This document shows positions 42,034-50,565 of a DNA stretch of 64,000 nt, piece by piece. A program made the position numbers and the translations under genes. Location of the stretch: positions 3,727,501-3,791,500 of the forward strand of contig NZ_CP136187.1 of NCBI RefSeq assembly GCF_033193315.1, given 5' to 3'. The notes beneath the pieces were generated by a model. It was not told where the DNA came from, did no database searches, and saw only the letters and a list, made by a program, of their open reading frames with translations. The DNA comes from Agathobaculum sp. NTUH-O15-33. Its GTDB lineage: Bacteria; Bacillota; Clostridia; Oscillospirales; Butyricicoccaceae. How positions within the stretch are numbered: position 1 is the stretch's first letter; the number at the start of each line of letters is the position of its first letter.

Positions 42034-42576
42034 TTAAACCCGTTTGCGAATCAAAATATCATCGCGGCTCACGAGGGCGACGTCCTCCTGACCGCGCCGG
42101 TTTTGGAACTCGATCTCCCAATAGGGGCGGTGGATCAACTGATAATCGATGCTTTCCGCAAACTCGATCTTGCCCAGCTTGAGCGTGCGCGCAAGAAACC
42201 GGCGGGAGGAATACAGCTTTGCACGCGAGGGGAGTTCGCTGCTGGAAAGCAGCGCCTCCAAAACCTCGGCCTGCTCTTCCGGCCGCGTTTCCGTGGCCAC
42301 AAAGTTGACTTGGTGATCCCGCAGATCGAGCGCGTCCGCAATCTTGCGTTTGTACACGCCGATGATCGACCAGTGCAGGATACGCGCGTCCGCCAGAAAG
42401 ACGATGGTGCCCGACACCGGGCTGCCGTCCCGCTCGCGCGCCTGATAATCCGTCCGGCCCAGCCAGAACGGGCGGTATACCGCCTTGACCTGCGTGGGCG
42501 TCTGTTTCAGCCGGTGTGTCCGCACGACCGACCGGACGGCGTCCTCTCTGGTGGTTGTCTCTTTTACAATCAACAT
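42034..42576 (-). CDS. Unrecognised 180-residue soluble protein in symporter operon
   Basis: Started at the ATG 42576 (MLIVKETTTREDAV) with GGGGGAGTG ten bases upstream; a GTG at 42585 abuts that site. No signal peptide or membrane helix. I do not recognise the family. There is an apparent internal duplication: AVYRPFWLGRTDYQAR (about 35-50) and LIHRPYWEIEFQNR (about 149-162), each followed by a Gly-containing turn and a strand ending in an Asp-rich motif (FLADARIL, LVSRDDILI). This suggests two similar beta-rich halves separated by a basic helical middle. The gene is fully embedded in the symporter operon, so an accessory or regulatory role in transport is likely but unproven. Confidence 0.7.
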   Translation of the reverse strand: MLIVKETTTREDAVRSVVRTHRLKQTPTQVKAVYRPFWLGRTDYQARERDGSPVSGTIVFLADARILHWSIIGVYKRKIADALDLRDHQVNFVATETRPEEQAEVLEALLSSSELPSRAKLYSSRRFLARTLKLGKIEFAESIDYQLIHRPYWEIEFQNRRGQEDVALVSRDDILIRKRV

Positions 42577-42613
42577 ATGAAGCACTCCCCCGCCGTAAAC
42601 TGTTCGCGCGTCC

Positions 42614-42754
42614 TCAACGATCCGAGGATCCGTCCTCCGCGCGCATGGTTTTGATCGCCTCCGGAATGCCCTTGATCAAAACCATCAGGTACAAAAACCC
42701 AAAGGTACCGAAGGATATACCGAGCGTGATCGCGTGAAACATACTCCAGTTCAT
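42614..42754 (-). CDS. 46-residue membrane miniprotein next to the symporter
   Basis: ATG at 42754 with AAGGAAGG upstream, 24 bases after the symporter stop. One transmembrane helix (MFHAITLGISFGTFGFLYLM) and a charged cytosolic tail (EAIKTMRAEDGSSDR). Short accessory subunits encoded beside sodium:solute symporters are known in other bacteria, but this sequence does not match one I can name. Below the usual gene-calling length. Confidence 0.7.
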   Translation of the reverse strand: MNWSMFHAITLGISFGTFGFLYLMVLIKGIPEAIKTMRAEDGSSDR

Positions 42755-42778
42755 AATAACCTTCCTTTCCGAAGCGGT

Positions 42779-44251
42779 TTAATCCATACCGTTTGCCAGA
42801 CCGCGCCGTTCGCGGTAAACGCCAACAATCTTTTTCGGCGGATCCGTCTTCTGCGTCAGGAGCGAAAATACCACCATACCGACAACGGACGAGCCCATCG
42901 AGCTAAAGCCGATGACCCAAGCGTCCAGACCGAGGATATAGTTGGTGATCACCGCGGAGAGCAGGCCGAACACCAGCGACGCGCACGCGCCCCACTGATT
43001 CGCCTTTTTCCAGTACATACCGAAGAAGCACGCGACGGCTACGCCGGAAACGAACATCAGCTCCGCCAGCTTGACCACCCAGTAGATCATGCCGCCCTCG
43101 TAATAATAGCCGACATACAGCGCGCAAAGCGCGGTGAGCAAAATACCGAGGCGGATGAGGAGCGAGGTCTGCTTATCCGAAAGCTTTTTATTCTGTGGCA
43201 GCAGCGGCCCGATGATATCCTGCGGGATCATGGAGGCGCAGGTCATATAATAGGTATCCGCGGTGGACATAAAGGCCGACAGCATACCGGCGACGATCAG
43301 CCCTAGCAAGCCGGTCGGCACGATGGCCAGCATGGTTTCCGCATAGGCCGTGATGCCGCTTGTCAGGTTCGGCACAATGATCAGGCCGGCGGCGCCGATG
43401 ATGACCGGGAAGCACGCGCGGGCCAAAAACGACGAGTAGCCAAGGGTAGAACCCTTGTAGCCCTCGCGCACCGAGCGGCAGGAGCACACGCGCGTGAGCG
43501 AGGTCGGATAGACCGCCATTGCGATAAAGAAATAAATAATCTGATACCAGATCGTGGGCATGCCGTAGCACGCCACCGGGTTGACGCCGGGTTCGCCCAG
43601 CGCGGCATACACGCCGTTGTACAGCGCGTCCCAGCCGCCCACGTGTACGATCGCGATAACGGAGCAAAGCGGAATGACAAGGCCCAGAATCAAAAACTGC
43701 ACCAGATCAGTCAGCACAACCGACCACATGCCGCCCGTAACGGTGTAGGCCAAGGCCAAGATCAGCATCAGCGTCATAACCAGCTTGGGATCGGTGCCGA
43801 GGAACACGCCGAACATGTTGCCGAGGCCCTGCAAAAACGTGCCCAGCATGACGAGGAACGCCGCGACCATGGCAAAGCCGGCGATCGCGCGCGCTACTTT
43901 TCCGTAGCGGAATTCCATGATCTCCGGGATGGTCATGATCTTGAGCCGGCGCACCCATACGGCAAAATAGCCGCCCATGCCGGCGAGTACCGAGCCGATC
44001 ACGATCACCACGCCGAGGAACATGGCGGACAGGCCGTTGTTATAGCCCGCCTCCGCCTGATAGACCATGGTGATGGCGCCCCATTCACCGGCCACGACGC
44101 TTGCCAGCATAACGTACATGCCGACGTTTCTGCCGGCTACCAGAAGCTCTTCTTTTTTACCATGCGCTTTTTTCGATGCCATCAGACCGATGGCGGTGAT
44201 GCCGAGGATAAACAGTGCAACGATAACCCAATCCAATGCCGCGAGTCTCAT
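42779..44251 (-). CDS. Sodium:solute symporter (SSS family)
   Basis: 490 residues from the ATG at 44251 with AAAGGAGG upstream. About 13 membrane helices. Family features include GEWGAITMVYQAEAGYNNGL near helix 2, the sodium-site helix ALAYTVTGGMWSVVLTDLVQ, and VAGMLSAFMSTADTYYMTCA in the core helix 8 region with its Ser/Thr sodium ligands. It imports an organic solute with Na+. First gene of a five-gene operon with miniproteins. Its promoter (44395-44423) carries a TTAAACGTTTAA operator shared with the divergent catabolic operon, so it probably imports that operon's substrate. Confidence 0.9.
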   Translation of the reverse strand: MRLAALDWVIVALFILGITAIGLMASKKAHGKKEELLVAGRNVGMYVMLASVVAGEWGAITMVYQAEAGYNNGLSAMFLGVVIVIGSVLAGMGGYFAVWVRRLKIMTIPEIMEFRYGKVARAIAGFAMVAAFLVMLGTFLQGLGNMFGVFLGTDPKLVMTLMLILALAYTVTGGMWSVVLTDLVQFLILGLVIPLCSVIAIVHVGGWDALYNGVYAALGEPGVNPVACYGMPTIWYQIIYFFIAMAVYPTSLTRVCSCRSVREGYKGSTLGYSSFLARACFPVIIGAAGLIIVPNLTSGITAYAETMLAIVPTGLLGLIVAGMLSAFMSTADTYYMTCASMIPQDIIGPLLPQNKKLSDKQTSLLIRLGILLTALCALYVGYYYEGGMIYWVVKLAELMFVSGVAVACFFGMYWKKANQWGACASLVFGLLSAVITNYILGLDAWVIGFSSMGSSVVGMVVFSLLTQKTDPPKKIVGVYRERRGLANGMD

Positions 44252-44378
44252 GTAAAATCCTCCTTTTTTCTTTTCCCAATGTCTGTGCAAAAGGTAAGGA
44301 GCAGAGCACTTCTGGGACGCCCCGCCCCAGCGCAGTGTAAGCAGACCGCCTCGTCGGGCGATCCGGATATCCGATTAG

Positions 44379-44390
44379 TTAAACGTTTAA
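44379..44390. promoter_or_regulatory. LacI-type operator at the symporter promoter
   Basis: Perfect palindrome TTAAACGTTTAA with the CG centre typical of LacI-family sites, just downstream of the symporter -10. Nearly the same site recurs at 44538-44548. The obvious cognate regulator is the LacI protein encoded at 49494-50549. Confidence 0.7.
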
Positions 44391-44394
44391 TTAG

Positions 44395-44423
44395 ACTATA
44401 ACACCATGTATTTACCTTGTCCA
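44395..44423 (-). promoter_or_regulatory. Sigma-A promoter of the symporter operon
   Basis: Minus strand TGGACA (44423-44418), 17 bases, TATAGT (44400-44395), with the operator starting 5 bases downstream. Confidence 0.6.
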
Positions 44424-44495
44424 TATCAAAATAAACATTCTTTAAAAATCGTGAATAGCAACGAAAATCTTTCATTTTTTTATGAATGTTGTTGA

Positions 44496-44548
44496 TTGAA
44501 AATTGTTTTCCCCCATGCAATACTAAGAAAAGAATAGTTAAACGTTTA
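44496..44548 (+). promoter_or_regulatory. Promoter and operator of the catabolic operon
   Basis: TTGAAA (44496-44501), 17 bases, AATACT (44519-44524) is the best -35/-10 pair, followed by the operator GTTAAACGTTTA at 44537-44548. The operator core TAAACGTTTA is identical to that of the symporter side, 160 bases away. The rest of the 381-base divergent gap shows no other structure. Confidence 0.55.
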
Positions 44549-44632
44549 TATTTCTCCGTTTGAGAACGGGAGAGGGTGGGACGATCAGCTTAAACCGCGC
44601 GCGGCAAAACAAATGGAAAAGGAGCTTCGATC

Positions 44633-45505
44633 ATGGAGAAAATCGGTTTTATCGGGCTTGGCAATATGGGCGGGGCGATCTGCAAGGCGCTGATCGCAGG
44701 CGGACTGGACGTAACGGTATTCGATTTAAACCCCAAGGCGCTGGCGGACGAGGCCTATCAAAACAAGGCGGCGATCGCGGACAGCACCGGCGCGGTGTGG
44801 AAAGCGTGCGACATTGTATTTCTCTCCCTGCCCTCCTCCAAGCAGGTCGTTCCCATCATAGAGGAATTTATCGCGGCGGGCGTTCAGGGCAAGACCATCG
44901 TCGATACCTCGACCAGCTACCCGCAGACGACGCGCGCGCTTTACGCGCGCATCAAGGCGGCAGGCGGCCAGCTGGTCGATCTGGCGATTTCGGGCGCGCC
45001 CGCGGACGCGCAGAACGGCAAGCTGATGGCGCTTTTCGGCGGCGACGCGGCAATGCATGAAAAGCTCGCGCCGATCGTGCGCTGCTTTGCCGACCGGTAC
45101 CCTAATTTAGGCGAGAGCGGCGCGGGCCACGTGACCAAGATCCTGTTCAACTTCGTGGCCATGAGTTACGTCAATATCTACGCCATGGCTTTTCCGCTCG
45201 CGCAAAAGCTGGGGCTCGATATGGATCAGGTTTATGAATTGCTGCTCAGCACCGGCATGGGCTGCGGCACCATGCAGTTCTACGTGCCCAAAATGATCCA
45301 CCAGACGTACGAGATGGCGTTCGCCCTTGAACTGGCGCACAAGGATCTGTCCTATTGCCGCAGCCTGTTCGAGGAATTTCAGGTGCCTGCCTTTTTGCTG
45401 GACGGCGAATTGGCCATGCTGCGCACCGCGATCCGCGACGGCAAGGGCAAAATGGATTACAGCGCCTGCATCGGCACGATGTTTGAATTTTTTGAGGGCA
45501 AGTAA
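44633..45505 (+). CDS. Beta-hydroxyacid dehydrogenase (3-hydroxyisobutyrate dehydrogenase family)
   Basis: 290 residues. N-terminal Rossmann motif GFIGLGNMGGAIC, substrate-binding DLAISGAPADAQNGKL, catalytic Lys in GAGHVTKILFNF, and an all-helical C-terminal half. The family oxidises or reduces short beta-hydroxyacids and semialdehydes (3-hydroxyisobutyrate, tartronate semialdehyde, sulfolactaldehyde). AAAAGGAG lies upstream of the ATG. First gene of a seven-gene operon. Substrate unknown. Confidence 0.88.
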   Translation: MEKIGFIGLGNMGGAICKALIAGGLDVTVFDLNPKALADEAYQNKAAIADSTGAVWKACDIVFLSLPSSKQVVPIIEEFIAAGVQGKTIVDTSTSYPQTTRALYARIKAAGGQLVDLAISGAPADAQNGKLMALFGGDAAMHEKLAPIVRCFADRYPNLGESGAGHVTKILFNFVAMSYVNIYAMAFPLAQKLGLDMDQVYELLLSTGMGCGTMQFYVPKMIHQTYEMAFALELAHKDLSYCRSLFEEFQVPAFLLDGELAMLRTAIRDGKGKMDYSACIGTMFEFFEGK

Positions 45506-45543
45506 AGACCTTCCCATAACGGAAGGCGGAAAAGAGTGCTATT

Positions 45544-46320
45544 ATGCTGAAATGCTTTGATTTGACCGGCCAGACCGCGATTGTGACCGGCGCAAGCAAG
45601 GGGCTGGGCGAGGGCTTTGCCCACGCGCTCGCGCAGAGCGGGGCCGACCTTTTTCTGGCGGCGCGCCATCCGGAGGGCTTACAGCGGGTGGCCGAGGAGA
45701 TTCGCGCGGCGTACGGGGTGCGGTGCCACTGGTGCGCGGCGGATATCGCCAAGCCCGGCGACCCGGACCGCATCGCCGCCGCCTGTACGGACGTTTACGG
45801 CAAGATCGACATTCTGGTCAACAACGCGGCGGCCATGCGCAATAACAAGCCCCCGCAGCAGACCACGCCGGAGGAATTCGAGGCGGTCATGTACCCCAAC
45901 GTGATCGGCACCTACGCGCTTTGCCGCGCGGTGGGCGAAGTGATGCGGCGGCAGAAAAAGGGCAAGATCGTCAACATTTCTTCCATGTCGGCGCTGATCG
46001 TCAACCGCGGCGTATACGGCGGTTCCTACGAGGTCTCCAAGGCCGCGGTCGCCATGCTGACCAAAACGCTCGCGGTCGAATGGGCGGGCGACGGCATCAA
46101 TGTCAACGCGATCTGCCCCGGCTATTACGGCACCGAGCCCAACCGCCGGTTTTTCGCGGCCGACCCCACGTTTGAGGGCAAGGTGCTCGACATGATCCCC
46201 ATGCACCGTCTGGGCGAACCGAACGAGCTTTGGGGCGCGCTGATCTTGCTGTGTTCCCCGGCGGCGGACTATATGCAAGGCAGCGTGATCACCGTGGACG
46301 GCGGCTACACACTTTGGTGA
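45544..46320 (+). CDS. SDR-family oxidoreductase
   Basis: 258 residues, classical short-chain dehydrogenase. Cofactor motif TGASKGLGEG, NNAAAM in place of NNAG, catalytic Ser in NISSMSAL, and Tyr/Lys in YEVSKAA. Length and C-terminal end (GSVITVDGGYTLW) are typical of sugar-acid or polyol dehydrogenases such as gluconate 5-dehydrogenase. 38 bases after the hydroxyacid dehydrogenase and 18 before the Fe-dependent dehydrogenase. It probably oxidises a secondary alcohol of the imported compound. Confidence 0.88.
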   Translation: MLKCFDLTGQTAIVTGASKGLGEGFAHALAQSGADLFLAARHPEGLQRVAEEIRAAYGVRCHWCAADIAKPGDPDRIAAACTDVYGKIDILVNNAAAMRNNKPPQQTTPEEFEAVMYPNVIGTYALCRAVGEVMRRQKKGKIVNISSMSALIVNRGVYGGSYEVSKAAVAMLTKTLAVEWAGDGINVNAICPGYYGTEPNRRFFAADPTFEGKVLDMIPMHRLGEPNELWGALILLCSPAADYMQGSVITVDGGYTLW

Positions 46321-46338
46321 GGAGGAAAGAACCCGATT

Positions 46339-47505
46339 ATGAAATGCTTTGATACTTATTTTCCGACCAAGCTGATCTTCGGCGCGGGAACCATCGCCCG
46401 TCTTGGCGAGACCGCGAAGGCGTACGGCAAAAAGGCGATGATCGTCACCACGGGCGACGATATGAAAAACTTTGGCATTCTCGACAAGGCGACCGCGTCG
46501 CTCGAAAGCGCGGGCGTGGCCTACACGGTGTTCAGCGGCGTTGAGCCCAACCCCAAGGACCACAATGTGGACGAGGGCGTTTTGCTCTTTGCGCGCGAGG
46601 GCTGCGACATGACGATCGGCCTTGGCGGCGGCAGCGCGATGGACGGCGCCAAAGCGATCTCGATGATCAGCCGCAACGGCGGCGTGGTCATGGACTACAT
46701 GCCCGGCCAAGCGCGCGCCGCGGAACAGCTGACAGAGACCAACCCCTGCATCTGCGTGACGACCACGGCGGGCACCGGTTCGGAAGCGACGTATTTTTCC
46801 GTGATCACCAACACCAAGACGCATGAAAAGCCCGGTCTCGGCTGCCCCTGCATGATGCCCGTGGCTTCCATCATCGACCCCGAGCTGATGCTTTCACTGC
46901 CGCGCGGCGTGACCGCGCAAACCGGCGTGGATGTGTTTTTCCACGCCATGGAGGCTTATCTTTCCACCGTGGCGACGCCGTATACCGAAATGGTCTCCTT
47001 GGAAGCCATGCGGCTGACGGCGCAGTACCTGCCGCGCGTGCTCGACCACCCGGACGATCTGGAAGCGCGCGGTAAAATGGCTTGGGCCAATACGCTGGGC
47101 GGCATGGCGATCGTTTTGGCCGCCACCTGCGGGCTGCACGCCATGGGCCACTCCATCAGCGGCGTGACCGATATCCCCCATGGGCGCGCGCTCGCCACCG
47201 CGGCGGTCGCTTTTATGGATTACACCTGGGACGCGGACCCGGAACGCTACGCCACAGTCGCCCGTATTCTGGGCGCGGACCCCGCGCTGCCGGACGAGCA
47301 GGCCGCCAGTGAATGCGGCAAGCTGATGGAACGGTTCCTGAAAAACAGCGGCATGCAGACGCGCCTGACCGAGCTGAACGTGCGCGAGGACCAGATCGAG
47401 GAAATCGCGGACGTTACCTGCAGCGCCATGGCCTTTTGCATGGGCGTGACGCTGAAAAAACTAGAGCGCGCCGATATCGTGGAAATGCTGCACATGTCTT
47501 TATGA
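46339..47505 (+). CDS. Iron-containing alcohol dehydrogenase
   Basis: 388 residues, group III ADH. NAD-binding GGGSAMDGAKAI, TTAGTGSEAT, and metal ligands in GVDVFFHAMEAY (Asp/His) and GLHAMGHSISGVTDIPHG (two His). Interconverts an alcohol and aldehyde or ketone with NAD(H). A GAGGAGG site precedes the ATG. Within the operon it gives, with the aldehyde dehydrogenase at the end, an alcohol-to-acid pair. Confidence 0.9.
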   Translation: MKCFDTYFPTKLIFGAGTIARLGETAKAYGKKAMIVTTGDDMKNFGILDKATASLESAGVAYTVFSGVEPNPKDHNVDEGVLLFAREGCDMTIGLGGGSAMDGAKAISMISRNGGVVMDYMPGQARAAEQLTETNPCICVTTTAGTGSEATYFSVITNTKTHEKPGLGCPCMMPVASIIDPELMLSLPRGVTAQTGVDVFFHAMEAYLSTVATPYTEMVSLEAMRLTAQYLPRVLDHPDDLEARGKMAWANTLGGMAIVLAATCGLHAMGHSISGVTDIPHGRALATAAVAFMDYTWDADPERYATVARILGADPALPDEQAASECGKLMERFLKNSGMQTRLTELNVREDQIEEIADVTCSAMAFCMGVTLKKLERADIVEMLHMSL

Positions 47506-47529
47506 AAACATTAAAGGAGTGAATCAAAT

Positions 47530-48297
47530 ATGCACGAGGAATTTTGGGTTGATCTGCTGCGCGTTCACTGCTATCCCTCAAGAGACGAATTGGGCGCGTC
47601 CTGCGCAAAGTTTGCCGCCGAGCAGATCCGGGCTATCCTTGCGGAAAAAGAAGAGGCGAACCTGATCTTTGCTTCCTCCCCCTCGCAAATGGACGTATTG
47701 AACGCCCTGCGCCGCGAGGACGTGGACTGGAGCCGGGTCAACGCCTTCCATATGGATGAATACATCGGCATCGCGCCCGACCACAAGGCTTCGTTTGTCG
47801 GGTATCTGCGCGACAACTTTTTTCAGTACCTTCCCCTGAAAAACACGTTTTATATGAACGGTCTGGCGGAGGATATCGAAGCGGAATGCGAGCGGTACAG
47901 CGCGCTGCTGCGCGAGCACCCGATCGACCTGACCTTTGCCGGCATCGGCGAAAACGGCCACATGGCGTTTAACGACCCCTATCTGGCGGACTTTTTCGAC
48001 CCCAAGCTGGTCAAGCCCAACCTATCGCTAGACGAGGAATGCCGCATGCAGCAGGTGCACGATAAATGGTTCTCCTGCGAGGCCGAAGTGCCGCAGGGCG
48101 CGATCACGCTGACCATGCCCACGCTGCTGCGCGCGCCGGTCCTGATCGTCATTTCGCCCAGCGAAACCAAAAGCGCCATTGTGCAGAAATGTCTGGAAGG
48201 GCCGGTTGGCCTAGCCGTGCCCGCCACCGCCATGCGCCTGCACAAAAACGCGCAGCTGTTTTTGGATACGGCCGCCGCCGCCCTGCTGAACCGGTAA
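47530..48297 (+). CDS. NagB-like glucosamine-6-phosphate deaminase family protein
   Basis: 255 residues. Retains the NagB core: FHMDEYIGI, the sugar-phosphate loop GIGENGHMAFNDP, and the lid-region His residues. The canonical catalytic Glu of NEP is Asp here (NDP). The C-terminal part (FDPKLVKPNLSLDEECRMQQ, VPQGAITLTMPTLLRAP) is that of a divergent NagB subfamily rather than housekeeping NagB. It may deaminate or isomerise a related amino-sugar phosphate. AAAGGAG lies upstream. It pairs with the NagA-like gene 18 bases downstream. Confidence 0.85.
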   Translation: MHEEFWVDLLRVHCYPSRDELGASCAKFAAEQIRAILAEKEEANLIFASSPSQMDVLNALRREDVDWSRVNAFHMDEYIGIAPDHKASFVGYLRDNFFQYLPLKNTFYMNGLAEDIEAECERYSALLREHPIDLTFAGIGENGHMAFNDPYLADFFDPKLVKPNLSLDEECRMQQVHDKWFSCEAEVPQGAITLTMPTLLRAPVLIVISPSETKSAIVQKCLEGPVGLAVPATAMRLHKNAQLFLDTAAAALLNR

Positions 48298-48315
48298 AGG
48301 AGGCGCTACCCTACC

Positions 48316-49497
48316 ATGCGCACTGTATTGGAAAACGCCGTTATCGTCGCCCCCGCGCGGCTGTTCCGGGGCACGGCGGCGGTAGAGGACGGCAAAATCG
48401 CCTTTGTGACCGAAGGGCCGGATTATGACCGCCGGCCGGACGATCAGGTGATAAACGCGAAGGGCCGTTATCTTTCGCCCGGCTTTATCGATCTGCACAC
48501 CCACGGCGCGGGCGGGCACGATTTTATGGACGGCTCGGTCGACGCGATCGCGGCGGCGTGCCGCACGCATATGCGGCACGGCACCACGGCGCTGCTGCCC
48601 ACCACGCTGTCCTCGCAGGATGAGGAGCTGTTTGAAAACCTATCGAACATCGACCGCGCCGCCGCGCTGCGCGAAGGCATGCCCGAAATTTTGGGCGCGC
48701 ATCTGGAGGGCCCGTATTTTTCGCCGGAGCAGAACGCGGCGCAGGATAAACGCTTTATCAAGAATCCCTTGCCGGAAGAATACCAGCGGATCTTCGCGCA
48801 CTGCCCCTCGATCCGTATCTGGTCGGTCGCGCCCGAGCTGCCGGGCGCGCTGCAAATGGGCAACTGGATGCGCGCGCACGGTATCATCGGCTCGATCGGC
48901 CACTCCAACGCGGTCTACGAAGAGGTGCTGGCGGCGAGCGAAAACGGCTACGGCATGATCACGCACTTTTGGAACGGCATGTCCCGCTTGACGCGCAAAG
49001 AGGCGAAAATGTACCTTGGCGTGGCCGAAAGCGGGCTGCTCATCGACGATTTGACCGCCGAGGTGATTGCAGATGGTTGCCATTTGCCCCTATCTTTGCT
49101 AAAATTGATTTATAAGACCAAAGGGCCGGATCGTATCTGTCTGGTGACCGATTCCATGCGCGCCGCCGGAACGGATGTGGCGGAAAGCACGCTCGGCAGC
49201 CTGAAAAACGGACAGCGCGTGATCATCGAAGGCGGCGTGGCGTACATGCCGGGCAAGGCCAGCTTCGGCGGCAGCATTGCGACGGCGGACCGGCTGGTCC
49301 GTACCATGTACAGGCGCGTCGGCGTCCCGCTGCCCGAAGCCGTGCGCATGATGACGCTCACCCCCGCGAAGGCCTTGGGCGTGGAACGCCGTCTGGGCAG
49401 CATCGCGGCCGGTAAGGATGCGGACCTTTTACTCTTTGACGATGATATCCATATCGAGCTGATTATGATAAAAGGGAAGGTTTGGGCCGCCTCATGA
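48316..49497 (+). CDS. nagA: N-acetylglucosamine-6-phosphate deacetylase family protein
   Basis: 393 residues, amidohydrolase superfamily. Metal and substrate motifs: GFIDLHTHGAGGHDFMDG (HxH retained, as in one-metal/two-metal NagA), GAHLEGPYFSPEQNAAQD, IGHSNA, THFWNGMS (HLFNAM in canonical NagA) and catalytic Asp in CLVTDSMRAAG. It removes an acetyl group from an N-acetyl amino-sugar phosphate. The altered FWNGMS and the unusual NagB partner suggest a non-standard substrate. It overlaps the start of the LacI gene by 4 bases. Confidence 0.88.
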   Translation: MRTVLENAVIVAPARLFRGTAAVEDGKIAFVTEGPDYDRRPDDQVINAKGRYLSPGFIDLHTHGAGGHDFMDGSVDAIAAACRTHMRHGTTALLPTTLSSQDEELFENLSNIDRAAALREGMPEILGAHLEGPYFSPEQNAAQDKRFIKNPLPEEYQRIFAHCPSIRIWSVAPELPGALQMGNWMRAHGIIGSIGHSNAVYEEVLAASENGYGMITHFWNGMSRLTRKEAKMYLGVAESGLLIDDLTAEVIADGCHLPLSLLKLIYKTKGPDRICLVTDSMRAAGTDVAESTLGSLKNGQRVIIEGGVAYMPGKASFGGSIATADRLVRTMYRRVGVPLPEAVRMMTLTPAKALGVERRLGSIAAGKDADLLLFDDDIHIELIMIKGKVWAAS

Positions 49498-50549
49498 GAA
49501 TTACGATCAAAGATGTAGCCAGCGACGCCGGGGTTTCCACCGCCACAGTGTCTCACGTGATCAACAACACCAAGAATGTGAGCCTGTCCGTCGCGCAGCG
49601 CGTGCGCGAATCCATCGCCCGCCTGCACTATTACCCGAACCAGATGGGCGGGGGCCTGCGCAGCAAGAAATCCTACACCGTCGGGCTGATCATCCCCACC
49701 ATTGCCAACGAAACGTTCGGCCGCCTCGCGGACGCCATTCAGTGCATCCTGTTCGAGCAGGGCTTCAATTTGATCGTATGCAACACCTACTATGATGTGG
49801 AAATGGAAAAGCGCGCGCTGGACACCATGCTGATGAAGCAGGTGGACGCTGTTTTCGCCATCCCGGCGGAGGACCGCTGCCCCAAGCTTCAGGAGATCGC
49901 CCAGCACCACTGCCCCATCATTTTGCTGGACCGTGTTTTACAGGACTTTGAGACCGACGTTGTCGCGGCGGACAACTACCGCGGCGAACGCATGGCGATC
50001 AACTACCTCATCCGCATGGGACACCGGCACATCGGTTATATCGACCGCATGCTGCAACAGTCGCATTCCGCCGCGCAGAAGCAGGGCTATATCGACGCGC
50101 TCGGGGAGCACGGCATTCCCTATAACGAGGCCTATGTCGTCAACGCGACCGGCCATTATTACGAAGCCGGTACCGGCGCGGCGCAAACGCTGATGCACCG
50201 CTGCCCGGATATCACCGCGATCGCGTGCTACTACGACCTAATGGCCTTTGGTGTGATTCGCGGCCTGCTCGACCTTGGGTTTCGCGTGCCGGAGGATGTT
50301 TCGGTCATCGGATACGACAACATGCTGGTGACCGAGGCCTCCTACCCGCGCCTGACCACGGTGGAGACCCCCTTGCAGCAGATCGCGGAGACCGCGTGCG
50401 GCCTGCTGATGCGCCGCCTGCAAGAAAATGAGGACAACAAGGACCATCCGCTCGCGGAACCGGCCAAGGAAAAGATCCTGCTGGAACCGAGGCTGGTCAC
50501 GCGGGAATCCGTCGCCAAAAGAAGCGCTCCTGTAAAGCAGACCCCATAA
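49494..50549 (+). CDS. LacI-family regulator of the symporter/catabolic regulon
   Basis: 351 residues from the ATG at 49494, inside the nagA stop (ATGA). HTH ITIKDVASDAGVSTATVSHV, hinge YYPNQMGGGLRSKK, then the sensor domain (VGLIIPTIANETFGRLADAI, ILLDRVLQ, MGHRHIGYIDR, DVSVIGYDNM). Being inside the operon whose promoter bears TTAAACGTTTAA, and facing a symporter operon with the same site, it is the likely repressor of both. The effector would be a pathway sugar or intermediate. Confidence 0.9.
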   Translation: MRITIKDVASDAGVSTATVSHVINNTKNVSLSVAQRVRESIARLHYYPNQMGGGLRSKKSYTVGLIIPTIANETFGRLADAIQCILFEQGFNLIVCNTYYDVEMEKRALDTMLMKQVDAVFAIPAEDRCPKLQEIAQHHCPIILLDRVLQDFETDVVAADNYRGERMAINYLIRMGHRHIGYIDRMLQQSHSAAQKQGYIDALGEHGIPYNEAYVVNATGHYYEAGTGAAQTLMHRCPDITAIACYYDLMAFGVIRGLLDLGFRVPEDVSVIGYDNMLVTEASYPRLTTVETPLQQIAETACGLLMRRLQENEDNKDHPLAEPAKEKILLEPRLVTRESVAKRSAPVKQTP

Positions 50550-50565
50550 AAAGGAGTGAAACCAT

